A stretch of DNA of 64,000 bases from Emticicia sp031378345 (GTDB taxonomy: Bacteria > Bacteroidota > Bacteroidia > Cytophagales > Spirosomataceae), in assembly GCA_031378345.1 (NCBI GenBank), contig JANNDY010000013.1, positions 62,001 through 126,000 on the forward strand, read 5' to 3'. The notes under the pieces are model-generated. The model was not told the origin of the DNA. It saw only the letters and a list, made by a program, of their open reading frames with translations, and did no database searches. Shown one piece after another: positions 18,701 through 25,280 of the stretch; within the stretch, counting starts at the first letter, position 1, and the number at the start of each line of letters is the position of its first letter. A program made the position numbers and the translations under genes.

Positions 18701-19037
18701 CAATTACTTCATCTAAAGCCTTACTATCAAGACGAAGTGTTACATCAATAGTGCTTTTATTGCCTATTGAAACCTCTTGAGGTGTAAATCCAATTGATGA
18801 AACTACCAAAGTCGTAGTATTAGCAGGAACTTCAATAGAATATGCTCCATTTGCATCGGTGGAAGTTCCTTTAGATGTATTCTTAACTGTGATAGTCGCT
18901 CCTGGTAATCCAGAGCCACTTTCACCATCTAAAACTTTGCCAGAAATTTTCTTTTGGGCAAAAGCTAAAGAACTTGCAAAAATTAGAAAAAACATCAAAA
19001 CGCCCGTTTTGATGGGAATTGGGTAAGAGTGTTTCAT
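15759..19037 (-). CDS. SusC/RagA-like TonB-dependent transporter
   Basis: A 1092-residue outer-membrane protein. After a signal peptide ending near SLAFAQKK comes a carboxypeptidase-regulatory-like domain (ISGKVLDGESGSGLPGATI), then the TonB box and plug (LDEVIVTGYGSQSKKDITGA; RGFGTVNDNSPLYIIDG), then the beta barrel ending in an aromatic residue (VGLSIGF). This is the SusC architecture. It imports an oligomeric nutrient, probably a glycan or peptide, using TonB energy, together with the SusD lipoprotein. No anti-sigma or hybrid sensor gene is adjacent, so regulation cannot be assigned. A TATATTTG box lies 36 bases upstream. Confidence 0.97.
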   Translation of the reverse strand: MKHSYPIPIKTGVLMFFLIFASSLAFAQKKISGKVLDGESGSGLPGATITVKNTSKGTSTDANGAYSIEVPANTTTLVVSSIGFTPQEVSIGNKSTIDVTLRLDSKALDEVIVTGYGSQSKKDITGAVATVNMKDVLAVPATNLAQAIQGRVAGVNVGTDNSPGGGVMVRIRGFGTVNDNSPLYIIDGTPTKGNLNTLNLNDIETMQVLKDASAASIYGSRAGNGVVIITTKQGKSGKPKFTYDAYFGNQTPRKGFDLANSQQYLDVFWKSFINANNTLVNGVATPNAGRSTLIYPSSVHFGSGATPVMPDYIVKSGGVNEGSPLADPSVYVRDLLNPATRNLIQKTNKEGTNWFDEAFKPALMQNHQIGVSGATESARYSMSLNYFDQPGIMQYTGYKRYSLRANTEFNVNKRFRIGENMQIAYDETVQQRNGNQSESNPISFIYRQQPFIPVYDIMGNWGGTYSAGLDNSRNPIADLFTQKDNKQKNIRFFGNAFVEADIFSGLTARSQFGIDFNNFNVRNFFPVGIQNAENEANNSFNQTNAYEWTWTWYNTLTYKKSFLDNRLNFNVIAGTESIKNYAEFFSAGRQRYASDDLENRYLDAGNAGTQTNSGAASNWRLASEFAKANFNLSNKYLLDLTVRRDRSSRFAKEFRTAIFPAVSVGWRLSNESFMKSLPWISDFKIRAAYGETGNQEIGNYNSFALFGTNVVQNFYDLGGTRSSSLQGYDRTQFSNVNAKWETTKSFDIGFDASLLKGALDVTFDWFDRNTSDMLFPVEVQRSQGFAAAPFQNIGEMNNKGIELGINYNGKAMNGEFSYTVGAQISTYRNTVMKTDGNPSTQYFGFTTRLPPMSVTQQGYPLASFFGYHIDGFIQSDEEGSKLPVQFGGGINNKAGNFKFRDVNGDGRISAADREVIGSPHPDFSYGINLSLGYKAFRLDIFGQGVQGNQIFNYVRYWTDFPTFAGNRSLRMVNESWEPGKTNAKLPILRSNDNISSNPSTYYLEDGSYFRLKNIQLNYTIPAQISRKVGLNNAAIYVQAQNLITATKYTGIDPEINLRNSTAGVVGQDRHIGVDEGAYPTYKAIIVGLSIGF

Positions 19038-19072
19038 AAAAAATATAGAGATTAAGATTTAAAAATACTTTT

Positions 19073-19080
19073 CAAATATA
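19073..19080 (-). promoter_or_regulatory. Candidate -7 box (TATATTTG) of susCD
   Basis: A TAnnTTTG match on the reverse strand, 36 bases before the susC ATG. The expected -33 position reads TTCA, a poor match, which is common for regulated genes. Confidence 0.4.
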
Positions 19081-19213
19081 AATCAATAAATTATAAATTT
19101 GAATTACATTTTAATATTATTTAAATAATTTTTATAAAAAAAATAACATTAATTTAATTTTGTTAAAATTTCATTAAAAATGAGCAAAATATCATAGGTT
19201 TGAGGATTTACTT

Positions 19214-19244
19214 TTTGAATGGTAATGAAAAAAAAGTATTTTTG
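19214..19244 (+). promoter_or_regulatory. Bacteroidota-type promoter TTTG-N19-TATTTTTG
   Basis: TTTG at 19214-19217 is followed after exactly 19 bases by TATTTTTG at 19237-19244, matching both promoter elements with ideal spacing. Transcription would begin about five bases downstream, at or next to the ATG at 19249, predicting a leaderless mRNA for the NUDIX gene. Confidence 0.6.
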
Positions 19245-19248
19245 CAAA

Positions 19249-19797
19249 ATGAATGAAAATCAAAACCCTTGGAAGATAATTGATTCCGAAACAAAGTATG
19301 AAAATAATTGGATAGAAGTTGTCCATCAAAATGTTATCAATCCAAGTGGAGGAAAAGGAATTTATGGAACAGTAAATTTCAAAAACATTGCTGTTGGAAT
19401 TTTGCCATTAGATGAAAATAATCATACTTGGTTAGTTGGTCAATATCGTTTTCCTTTAAGTGAATATTCTTGGGAAATTCCAGAAGGTGGCTGTCCCGAT
19501 GGTGAAGAAGTTTTGGAAACAGCTAAACGAGAATTGAAGGAAGAAACTGGTCTAATTGCTCAGAAATGGAGCATGATTTCAAAATTACATACTTCAAACT
19601 CTGTATGTAATGAAGTTGCTTATATTTTTTTGGCAGAAGAATTGACTCAATCGGAAAGTCAACCAGAAGAAACAGAACAACTTCAAGTGAAGAAAGTTTC
19701 TTTGAAAACTGCCTTAGAAATGGTTTTGGAAGATAAAATCACCGACTCGATGAGTGTGGCAGGAATTTTAAAAGTAGCACGACTAAAAGGTTTATAA
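19249..19797 (+). CDS. NUDIX hydrolase, ADP-ribose pyrophosphatase-like
   Basis: A 182-residue protein starting at MNENQNPWKIIDSE; an ATG 30 bases upstream lies inside the promoter and is unlikely to be used. The full Nudix box, G-x5-E-x7-REL-x-EE-x-G-L, is present (GGCPDGEEVLETAKREL then KEETGL). The preceding QYRFPLSEYSWEIPEGGC is typical of the ADP-ribose/sugar-nucleotide pyrophosphatase branch (NudF type). It would hydrolyse ADP-ribose or a similar dinucleotide in the cytoplasm. The LysE-family gene follows after one base, so the two form an operon. The substrate is inferred. Confidence 0.9.
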   Translation: MNENQNPWKIIDSETKYENNWIEVVHQNVINPSGGKGIYGTVNFKNIAVGILPLDENNHTWLVGQYRFPLSEYSWEIPEGGCPDGEEVLETAKRELKEETGLIAQKWSMISKLHTSNSVCNEVAYIFLAEELTQSESQPEETEQLQVKKVSLKTALEMVLEDKITDSMSVAGILKVARLKGL

Positions 19798-19798
19798 A

Positions 19799-20404
19799 AT
19801 GTTTGAAGCAATATCATTTGGTTTCGTTTCTGGAGTTATTCTAAGTTTTGGTTTTGGCAGTGTGTTTTTTGCTTTAGTTCAGGATAGCATTGATAATGGC
19901 TATAAGGCAGGAATGAAAATGTCTTTCGGAGTTGTATTTGGAGATATTTTGATGATATTTATTGCTTTTCTTGGTACGTCATTATTACCAAATTTTCCAA
20001 ATTTTGGTTTTTATTCAAGAATATTTGGTTCGATACTGCTCATTGGTTTAGGAATTATTCACTTCAAAAAACACAAAACTCAAACAAAAAAGCGAGATTT
20101 TAAACTCGCTCGTTTCTTTTACTTTTTTGGGAAAGGTTTTTTATTAAATGTCATCAATCCAGTTAATTTTCTTTCATGGATGGTCATTTCTGCTTCTTTA
20201 AAAAGTTATAAATATGACATTTATGACGAAGTTGCTTTTTTTTCAACAGCTATTATTATGATTTTTGTAGTAGAATCTGCCTTTGCAATTTTTGCCGATA
20301 AAATCAAAAATAAAATGAGCGATAAAACAATGCTTTATTTTAAATATTTTTCAGGAATAGTATTTATTGGCGTTGGTTTGAAAATGGTTTATGATGTGTT
20401 ATAA
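19799..20404 (+). CDS. LysE/RhtB-type translocator family membrane protein
   Basis: A 201-residue integral membrane protein with about six hydrophobic segments. The N-terminus FVSGVILSFGFGSVFFALVQ and the GFLLNVINPVNFLSWMVIS segment (about 115-133) are diagnostic of the LysE/RhtB amino-acid exporter family, whose members carry a conserved N-P-K/V-N/A pattern there. It probably exports an amino acid or related metabolite. It is translationally close-coupled to the NUDIX gene (one-base gap) and ends at a nested terminator shared with the opposite gene. The substrate is unknown. Confidence 0.85.
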   Translation: MFEAISFGFVSGVILSFGFGSVFFALVQDSIDNGYKAGMKMSFGVVFGDILMIFIAFLGTSLLPNFPNFGFYSRIFGSILLIGLGIIHFKKHKTQTKKRDFKLARFFYFFGKGFLLNVINPVNFLSWMVISASLKSYKYDIYDEVAFFSTAIIMIFVVESAFAIFADKIKNKMSDKTMLYFKYFSGIVFIGVGLKMVYDVL

Positions 20405-20407
20405 TCC

Positions 20408-20491
20408 AAAGTCCACAAGTCAATAGAAAAAAAAGTCTATAAGCGTTCAAAACGACTTATAGACTTTTAGTATTTTTTTTCTGTGGACTTT
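20408..20491. terminator. Nested bidirectional terminator
   Basis: An inner perfect 13-base stem (AAAAGTCTATAAG at 20431-20443, complement at 20456-20468) with a CGTT/AACG loop stem lies inside an outer 10-base stem (AAAGTCCACA at 20408-20417, complement at 20482-20491). A and T runs flank both. It separates the convergent LysE and SPFH genes. Confidence 0.85.
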
Positions 20492-20492
20492 T

Positions 20493-21422
20493 TTATTTAC
20501 TTTTCTGCTTATTCTCAGCCGATTGATTCAATGCAATCATTTGTTTCATTGTTTTGTCAAAGCCATCAACCGAACCGTCCATAAAAATCACATTTCCTTT
20601 ACCATCTTGAGCAACTTGACGCATCGTTTCTGTCCAAAGCGAAAACAAAATTATTGACGGATCAAGATTCGCTTTTTCCATTTCAGCGGCAGCTACTGCC
20701 ATACCTTTTGCAATTTCTTCACGGAACTGAGCTAAACCTTGTCCACGTAACCTTGCAGCCTCTCTTTCTGCCTCTGCCGATATTCTGATAGCGTTTCCGT
20801 CTGCTTCTGCACCTTTAGTTTTTGTAATTAATAATGCTTGACCTTCATTTTCGGCTGCCGCTTTTAGGTTATTAGAAGCCACAACTCGTGACATTGATTT
20901 TACAATTTCTTCATCAAAAGTGATGTCATTTATTTGTAAATCAAGCAAATGATAACCCCAGCCATTGAGCGTAAAGTCAAGATTTGATTTCACATCATCA
21001 ACAATTTCGTTTCTTAAACTCAAAATCTCAGCCTGTTTTTTTGTAGCCACAAAACTACGAATCGAGCCTTCAATTGAGCGAACCAATGCTTGCATAAAAT
21101 TGGCTTGGTCAATAAATTTAAAAGCAACATTTTTGATTTGCTCTTCTGAATTATCGGTTACTGTATAAAGCAACATCGCCTTGAAATAAACATTTGCTTG
21201 ATCATTAGTAATTGCCTGAAATTGCAATTCCGCAGAACGGTTTTGAATTGAAATTGTACGAAAAACAAATTCAATAAAAGGGATTTTGAAATTTAATCCT
21301 GGCGTCATAATTCGCTGATATTTACCAAACATAGTAATCACAGCCACATTTCCTTGTTGAACAATTACAACAGAAAGGAAAAGAATGAGTAAAACTGGTA
21401 CAATAATAAAAAGTGAGCCCAT
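20493..21422 (-). CDS. SPFH/Band 7 (stomatin-prohibitin) family protein
   Basis: A 309-residue protein starting at MGSLFIIVPVLLILFLSVVIV; the ORF runs 41 codons further up but then lacks a sensible N-terminal membrane anchor. One membrane segment is followed by the SPFH domain (VQQGNVAVITMFGKYQRIMTPG, then LDLQINDITFDEEIVKSM) and an Ala/Glu-rich coiled-coil helix (EADGNAIRISAEAEREAARL). This layout matches stomatin/HflK-like scaffold proteins that organise membrane microdomains or regulate proteases. No partner NfeD or protease gene is adjacent. It lies downstream of the SDR gene on the same strand. Confidence 0.9.
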   Translation of the reverse strand: MGSLFIIVPVLLILFLSVVIVQQGNVAVITMFGKYQRIMTPGLNFKIPFIEFVFRTISIQNRSAELQFQAITNDQANVYFKAMLLYTVTDNSEEQIKNVAFKFIDQANFMQALVRSIEGSIRSFVATKKQAEILSLRNEIVDDVKSNLDFTLNGWGYHLLDLQINDITFDEEIVKSMSRVVASNNLKAAAENEGQALLITKTKGAEADGNAIRISAEAEREAARLRGQGLAQFREEIAKGMAVAAAEMEKANLDPSIILFSLWTETMRQVAQDGKGNVIFMDGSVDGFDKTMKQMIALNQSAENKQKSK

Positions 21423-21548
21423 TGGTTTTTGAAGGTTTAGTTTAAATAATAACCCAAATGTAATTTGAAAAACGAAACCTATAACATTTTCTTGACAAAT
21501 GGTAAATTTCAAGTAAAAAGTTTCAAAATATTTATTTGAAGGCAAAAC

Positions 21549-22256
21549 TCACATCATTTTTAAAGACCCCATTCCACCATCAACATGAAATATCTGTCCC
21601 GTTATCCAACTTCCTTCATTTGATAAAAGCAATTTTGCCATTGATGCTATATCTTCACTTGCACCAATTCGACCCAAGGGATGTCGTTTATTAGAAGCTT
21701 CGATTTTTTCGGGAGAAGAAAGAAGATTTTTAGCTAACGGAGTATCGGTCAAAGAAGGAGCAATGGCATTAACTCGAATTTTTAAAGGAGCAAATTCGGC
21801 AGCCAAAGATTTTGTTAAACCCTCAATCGCTCCTTTTGAGGCAGCAATGGAAGCATGAAAACCCATGCCAGTCTGAACCGCAACAGTACTAAAAAGCACA
21901 ATTGAAGCGTTTCCAGATGCTTTCAATCGTGTTAAATTTGCTTGAATTACATTCACTGCACCTACAACATTTATCTGAAAATCTTTTAAGAAATCATCAT
22001 TTGTAAGGCGATTAAAAGGTTTTAAATTGATTGTTCCGGGACAATAAACTATTCCATCCAAAGTTGATGGAAGTTCGTTAAACACTTGACTATCAGGATT
22101 TTGTGCATCCCAAGTTAAATGAGTTGTAGATAATTCTGGTTTAGTGCGAGAGGCAGAAAATACATTAACACCCAAAGCAATTAAGCTTTCGGCAAGTGAT
22201 AAACCAATTCCTGAACTTGCTCCGATTATTAAAATATTTTTATTTTGAAAAGACAT
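21549..22256 (-). CDS. Short-chain dehydrogenase/reductase with altered catalytic site
   Basis: A 235-residue Rossmann protein starting at MSFQNKNILIIGASSGIGLS; the glycine motif GASSGIG binds NAD(P). The C-terminus GSWITGQIFHVDGGMGSL and the APSLTDTPLA block are standard for the family. The usual Y-x3-K active site reads I-A-A-S-K (HASIAASKGAIEGL): Lys is kept but Tyr is replaced by Ile, while a Ser is present in VLFSTVAV. Some atypical SDRs in Bacteroidota have this layout, so it may be a non-classical reductase or have lost normal catalysis. The likely neighbour in transcription is the SPFH gene downstream. Confidence 0.88.
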   Translation of the reverse strand: MSFQNKNILIIGASSGIGLSLAESLIALGVNVFSASRTKPELSTTHLTWDAQNPDSQVFNELPSTLDGIVYCPGTINLKPFNRLTNDDFLKDFQINVVGAVNVIQANLTRLKASGNASIVLFSTVAVQTGMGFHASIAASKGAIEGLTKSLAAEFAPLKIRVNAIAPSLTDTPLAKNLLSSPEKIEASNKRHPLGRIGASEDIASMAKLLLSNEGSWITGQIFHVDGGMGSLKMM

Positions 22257-22383
22257 GGGGTAAATATATAGTTTAGAATGAAACATTTAGAATGAAATAA
22301 TATTCAGTTTAACATTTTAGTTTTCAAAATGTTTTTAATTTTTTCAAAATTCTACACTTTTCACTCTAAACTCTTCACTATTT

Positions 22384-23031
22384 TCACACGCTTAAAACTT
22401 TCAAAAACTCACTTCTTTTGTCTTCATTCTTAAAAACACCACCATAAAACGAAGTAATTGTTGAGCTTGTTTGGTCTTTAACACCTCTTGAAGATACACA
22501 TTGGTGGTCGGCATCTACAAAAACTGCCACGTCTTCTGTCATTAATGCCGTTTTTAATGCATGACCAATCTGCATCGTCAAACGCTCTTGAACTTGTGGG
22601 CGTCGAGCAAAATAATTGACAATTCGGTGTAATTTTGACAAACCAATTACCTTACCACTCGAAATATATGCAATATGTACTTTTCCAATAATTGGCACAA
22701 AATGATGCTCACAATTTGAATAAAATTTGATGTTTTTCTCCACCAACATTTCATTATAATTGTAATCATTTGTAAACAAAGTCATAGCAGGTTCATTTTC
22801 AGGATTTAGACCTGAAAACAACTCTTTTACATACATTTTTGCTACTCTGCGAGGCGTTCCACGCAAACTTTCGTCCAAAAGATCAAGACCTAAAGCAAGC
22901 ATAATTTCTTTAAAATGCGTCTCAATTATCTCGATTTTTTCCTCATCATCCAAATCGAAAGCATCATTTCTTAAAGGGGTTTCGAGTTTTGTAAAAGGAT
23001 GTTCATTATCATCTAAAAGTAGTTCATTCAT
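22384..23031 (-). CDS. folE: GTP cyclohydrolase I
   Basis: A 215-residue enzyme converting GTP to 7,8-dihydroneopterin triphosphate, the entry point for folate and for 7-deazaguanine synthesis. Zinc and catalytic blocks are visible: YSNCEHHFVPIIGKVHIAY, GLSKLHRIVNYFARRPQVQERLT and HQCVSSRGVKDQTS. The start MNELLLDDNEHPFTKLETPL lies 14 bases past the queD stop; an ATG overlapping the end of queD (23064) would add 11 residues and is possible. Its placement directly after queD suggests an operon in which FolE feeds QueD. Confidence 0.95.
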   Translation of the reverse strand: MNELLLDDNEHPFTKLETPLRNDAFDLDDEEKIEIIETHFKEIMLALGLDLLDESLRGTPRRVAKMYVKELFSGLNPENEPAMTLFTNDYNYNEMLVEKNIKFYSNCEHHFVPIIGKVHIAYISSGKVIGLSKLHRIVNYFARRPQVQERLTMQIGHALKTALMTEDVAVFVDADHQCVSSRGVKDQTSSTITSFYGGVFKNEDKRSEFLKVLSV

Positions 23032-23044
23032 TAATTTTTTTTCT

Positions 23045-23509
23045 CTAAACTGGATATTCGACATAATTTCTTTCTGTTTCAAAAAGCCTAATTTTTAAAT
23101 CAAAATCAGTGCTTATTTTTGTTCGTAAAATTTCATAAATAACAATTGCAATGTTTTCTGCTGAAGGATTTAAGTTTTTAAATTCTTCGGTATCCAAATT
23201 TAAGTTTTTGTGGTCAAATTTGTCCAAGATATTTGCCTTTATCAAATCACTCAAAACTTTAGTATCAAAAACATATCCCGTGGTAGAGTTTACCTCACCA
23301 ATCAGTTGAACAGTCAAATCATAATTATGCCCATGATAATTCGGATTGTTGCATTTTCCAAAAATATGGGCGTTTTCTTCATCGGTCCAAACAGGATTAT
23401 GAAGTCGGTGAGCTGCATTAAAATGTTCTCGACGAAACACAGCAACCCTTTTGTTTTTTTGTTCCAAAATTAAAATAAAATGATTATATTTAGTCAGCCA
23501 AACAGTCAT
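23045..23509 (-). CDS. queD: 6-carboxy-tetrahydropterin synthase / PTPS family
   Basis: About 155 residues. The family core is clear: VAVFRREHFNAAHRL with the first zinc His, GKCNNPNYHGHNYDLTV with catalytic Cys and the zinc His-x-His, and HKNLNLD. QueD converts dihydroneopterin triphosphate to carboxy-tetrahydropterin in queuosine synthesis; eukaryote-like PTPS activity is the alternative. The start is uncertain: homologues begin almost at the VAVFR block, but no ATG lies there. ATG 23509 gives an unconserved 22-residue lead, and TTG at 23467 would give a near-normal length. folE follows directly. Confidence 0.88.
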   Translation of the reverse strand: MTVWLTKYNHFILILEQKNKRVAVFRREHFNAAHRLHNPVWTDEENAHIFGKCNNPNYHGHNYDLTVQLIGEVNSTTGYVFDTKVLSDLIKANILDKFDHKNLNLDTEEFKNLNPSAENIAIVIYEILRTKISTDFDLKIRLFETERNYVEYPV

Positions 23510-23516
23510 TACAAAG

Positions 23517-23551
23517 GTTGTGCACAACACTTGTAGGCTACCGAGCGGTAG
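23517..23551. repeat. Two palindromes between queD and the GH109-like gene
   Basis: GTTGTGCACAAC (23517-23528) is a perfect 12-base palindrome, and CTACCG-AG-CGGTAG (23538-23551) a perfect stem. They lie in a divergent promoter region and are less AT-rich than their surroundings. They may be operators or dispersed palindromic elements. Confidence 0.5.
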
Positions 23552-23647
23552 TTCGTATCGCTCATATAAGTTATATAACAAGACGTTTTTTTATTTTGTT
23601 CAAGAATTAATAAAAAATAAATTTCTTAAAATATTAATTTTTCATTT

Positions 23648-23655
23648 TAACTTTG
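23648..23655 (+). promoter_or_regulatory. Candidate -7 box (TAACTTTG) of the GH109-like gene
   Basis: A TAnnTTTG match 37 bases before the ATG at 23692. No matching -33 element is seen. It overlaps the ORF's upstream extension, supporting the downstream start. Confidence 0.35.
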
Positions 23656-23691
23656 GGAATTACAACAATTCAACTTCAAACTACCTTAAGT

Positions 23692-25038
23692 ATGAACCGT
23701 AGAAATTTCCTCTCAACAAGTCTGGCAAGTTCCAGTATTCCATTTATTGTTAAGAAAAAAAACCTTGCTAACGAAGATAAAAAAGTCAGACTTGGCTTTA
23801 TTGGAGTTGGACTTCGTGGGCGAAATCATCTCGAACAAGCTCTTTATCGTCCTGATGTTGAAATTCCTGCAATTTGCGACATTGACTTAAATTCTATTGG
23901 TGAAGCGAATAAAATCTTTAAAAAATTTGGCAAAAAAGAGCCAATTGCTTATACAAAAGGCGAACGAGATTTCGAGAATTTTGTCAAAAGAGAAGATTTG
24001 GATGGAATAATAATTGCAACACCTTGGGAATGGCACGTGCCAATGTCAATAGCGGCAATGAAAGCTGGAAAATATGCTGGAGTGGAAGTTTCGGCGACAG
24101 TAACTTTGCAAGAATCATGGGACTTGGTTGACACTTTCGAGAAAACAGGTTCGCATTGCATGATTATGGAAAACGTATGTTATCGCCGAGATATTATGAC
24201 GGTTTTGAATATGGTCAGACAAAATATGTTTGGCGAAATGCTCTACGGACATTGTGGCTATCAACATGATTTGCGTTTTGTAAAATTAAATGATGGAAAA
24301 ACTGCTTACGGACGAGGAGTTGAGTTTGGTGAAAAGGGTTTTAGTGAAGCAAAATGGCGTACCCAACATTCTATAGATAGAAATGGCGACCTATATCCAA
24401 CTCATGGACTTGGGCCTGTTGCACATTGGATGGACATAAATAGGGGAAATCAATTTATGTATCTGACTTCAATGGCAACAAAAGCTCGTGGAATGCACAA
24501 TTATATTGTCGAAAAAGGCGGTGCCGACCATCCAAATGCAAAAGTAAACTTCAAATGTGGTGATATTGTAACAACAACAATTCAATGTGCCAATGGCGAA
24601 AATATTGTCATTATTCATGATACAAATAGTCCACGCCCTTATTCTCTTGGTTTTCGAGCTCAAGGAACAAAAGGGATTTGGATGAATGACGGCAATCAAA
24701 TTTATATTGAAGGAACTTCAAAAAAACATGATTCGTGGGAGCCTTTTGCAGATTATCAAAAACAACATGACCATCCGCTTTGGAAAAAATACGAACAAGA
24801 TGCCGTGAACGCTGGACATGGAGGAATGGATTTCTTTGTAATTCGTGCATTTATCGAATCTGTAAAAAATAAAGTTGCTCCTCCAATTGATGTGTATGAT
24901 GCAGCTGCCTGGAGTGCCATAAGTCCACTTTCCGAATTATCTATCGCAAGAGGTAGTTCTCCAGTTGAAATCCCAGATTTTACTCGTGGAAAATGGAAAA
25001 CAAACAAAAGAATATTTGGATTGAATGATAATTATTAA
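23692..25038 (+). CDS. GH109-like Gfo/Idh/MocA family protein (alpha-N-acetylgalactosaminidase type)
   Basis: A 448-residue protein starting at MNRRNFLSTSLASSS, a twin-arginine-type leader (RRNFL). The NAD-binding fold follows (VRLGFIGVGLRGRNHLEQA), then the blocks ENVCYRRDIMTVLNMVRQ, FSEAKWRTQHS, YPTHGLGPVAHWMDINRG and GGMDFFVIRAF. These match glycoside hydrolase family 109, whose members cleave alpha-N-acetylgalactosamine through an NAD+-dependent redox mechanism; the His in THGLGPVAH fits the family. It is probably exported folded, with its cofactor, to the periplasm. It is monocistronic. Family-level assignment is firm; sugar specificity is inferred. Confidence 0.88.
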   Translation: MNRRNFLSTSLASSSIPFIVKKKNLANEDKKVRLGFIGVGLRGRNHLEQALYRPDVEIPAICDIDLNSIGEANKIFKKFGKKEPIAYTKGERDFENFVKREDLDGIIIATPWEWHVPMSIAAMKAGKYAGVEVSATVTLQESWDLVDTFEKTGSHCMIMENVCYRRDIMTVLNMVRQNMFGEMLYGHCGYQHDLRFVKLNDGKTAYGRGVEFGEKGFSEAKWRTQHSIDRNGDLYPTHGLGPVAHWMDINRGNQFMYLTSMATKARGMHNYIVEKGGADHPNAKVNFKCGDIVTTTIQCANGENIVIIHDTNSPRPYSLGFRAQGTKGIWMNDGNQIYIEGTSKKHDSWEPFADYQKQHDHPLWKKYEQDAVNAGHGGMDFFVIRAFIESVKNKVAPPIDVYDAAAWSAISPLSELSIARGSSPVEIPDFTRGKWKTNKRIFGLNDNY

Positions 25039-25046
25039 GCTATTTA

Positions 25047-25256
25047 AAAGCCCTACGGGCTTTAACATGAATCGCCATAGGTTTCACCTACGGAATTAAT
25101 AATTGAATCATTTTTACAACACTGAAGGTGTTGAACAATATATTCAAATGGTTGTTTTTGCTAATAAAGTTAAACCCTTTCAGGGTTTCCAGAAAATTTT
25201 CAATATTTTTCCGTAGGTTTAATCTACGGCTATTAGAGTTTAAGCCCTTTAGGCTT
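25047..25256. repeat. Array of six short palindromic elements
   Basis: Six stems follow one another: AAAGCCC-TAC-GGGCTTT (25047-25063), CCATAGGT/ACCTACGG (25075-25093), CAACAC/GTGTTG (25117-25133), AAACCCT/AGGGTTT (25172-25188), CCGTAG/CTACGG (25211-25229) and AAGCC/GGCTT (25242-25256). The second and fifth share the CCRTAGGTTT...CTACGG pattern, and the first and sixth share AAGCCC. They fill the gap between the GH109-like and thiolase genes. Confidence 0.7.
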
Positions 25257-25280
25257 TCTATTAACATCAACTTATTATTT

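Noticed and set aside
25128..25280. N-terminal extension of the thiolase
   Set aside because: It translates the palindrome array; MQKTFIISAVRTP at 25281 is the conserved start.
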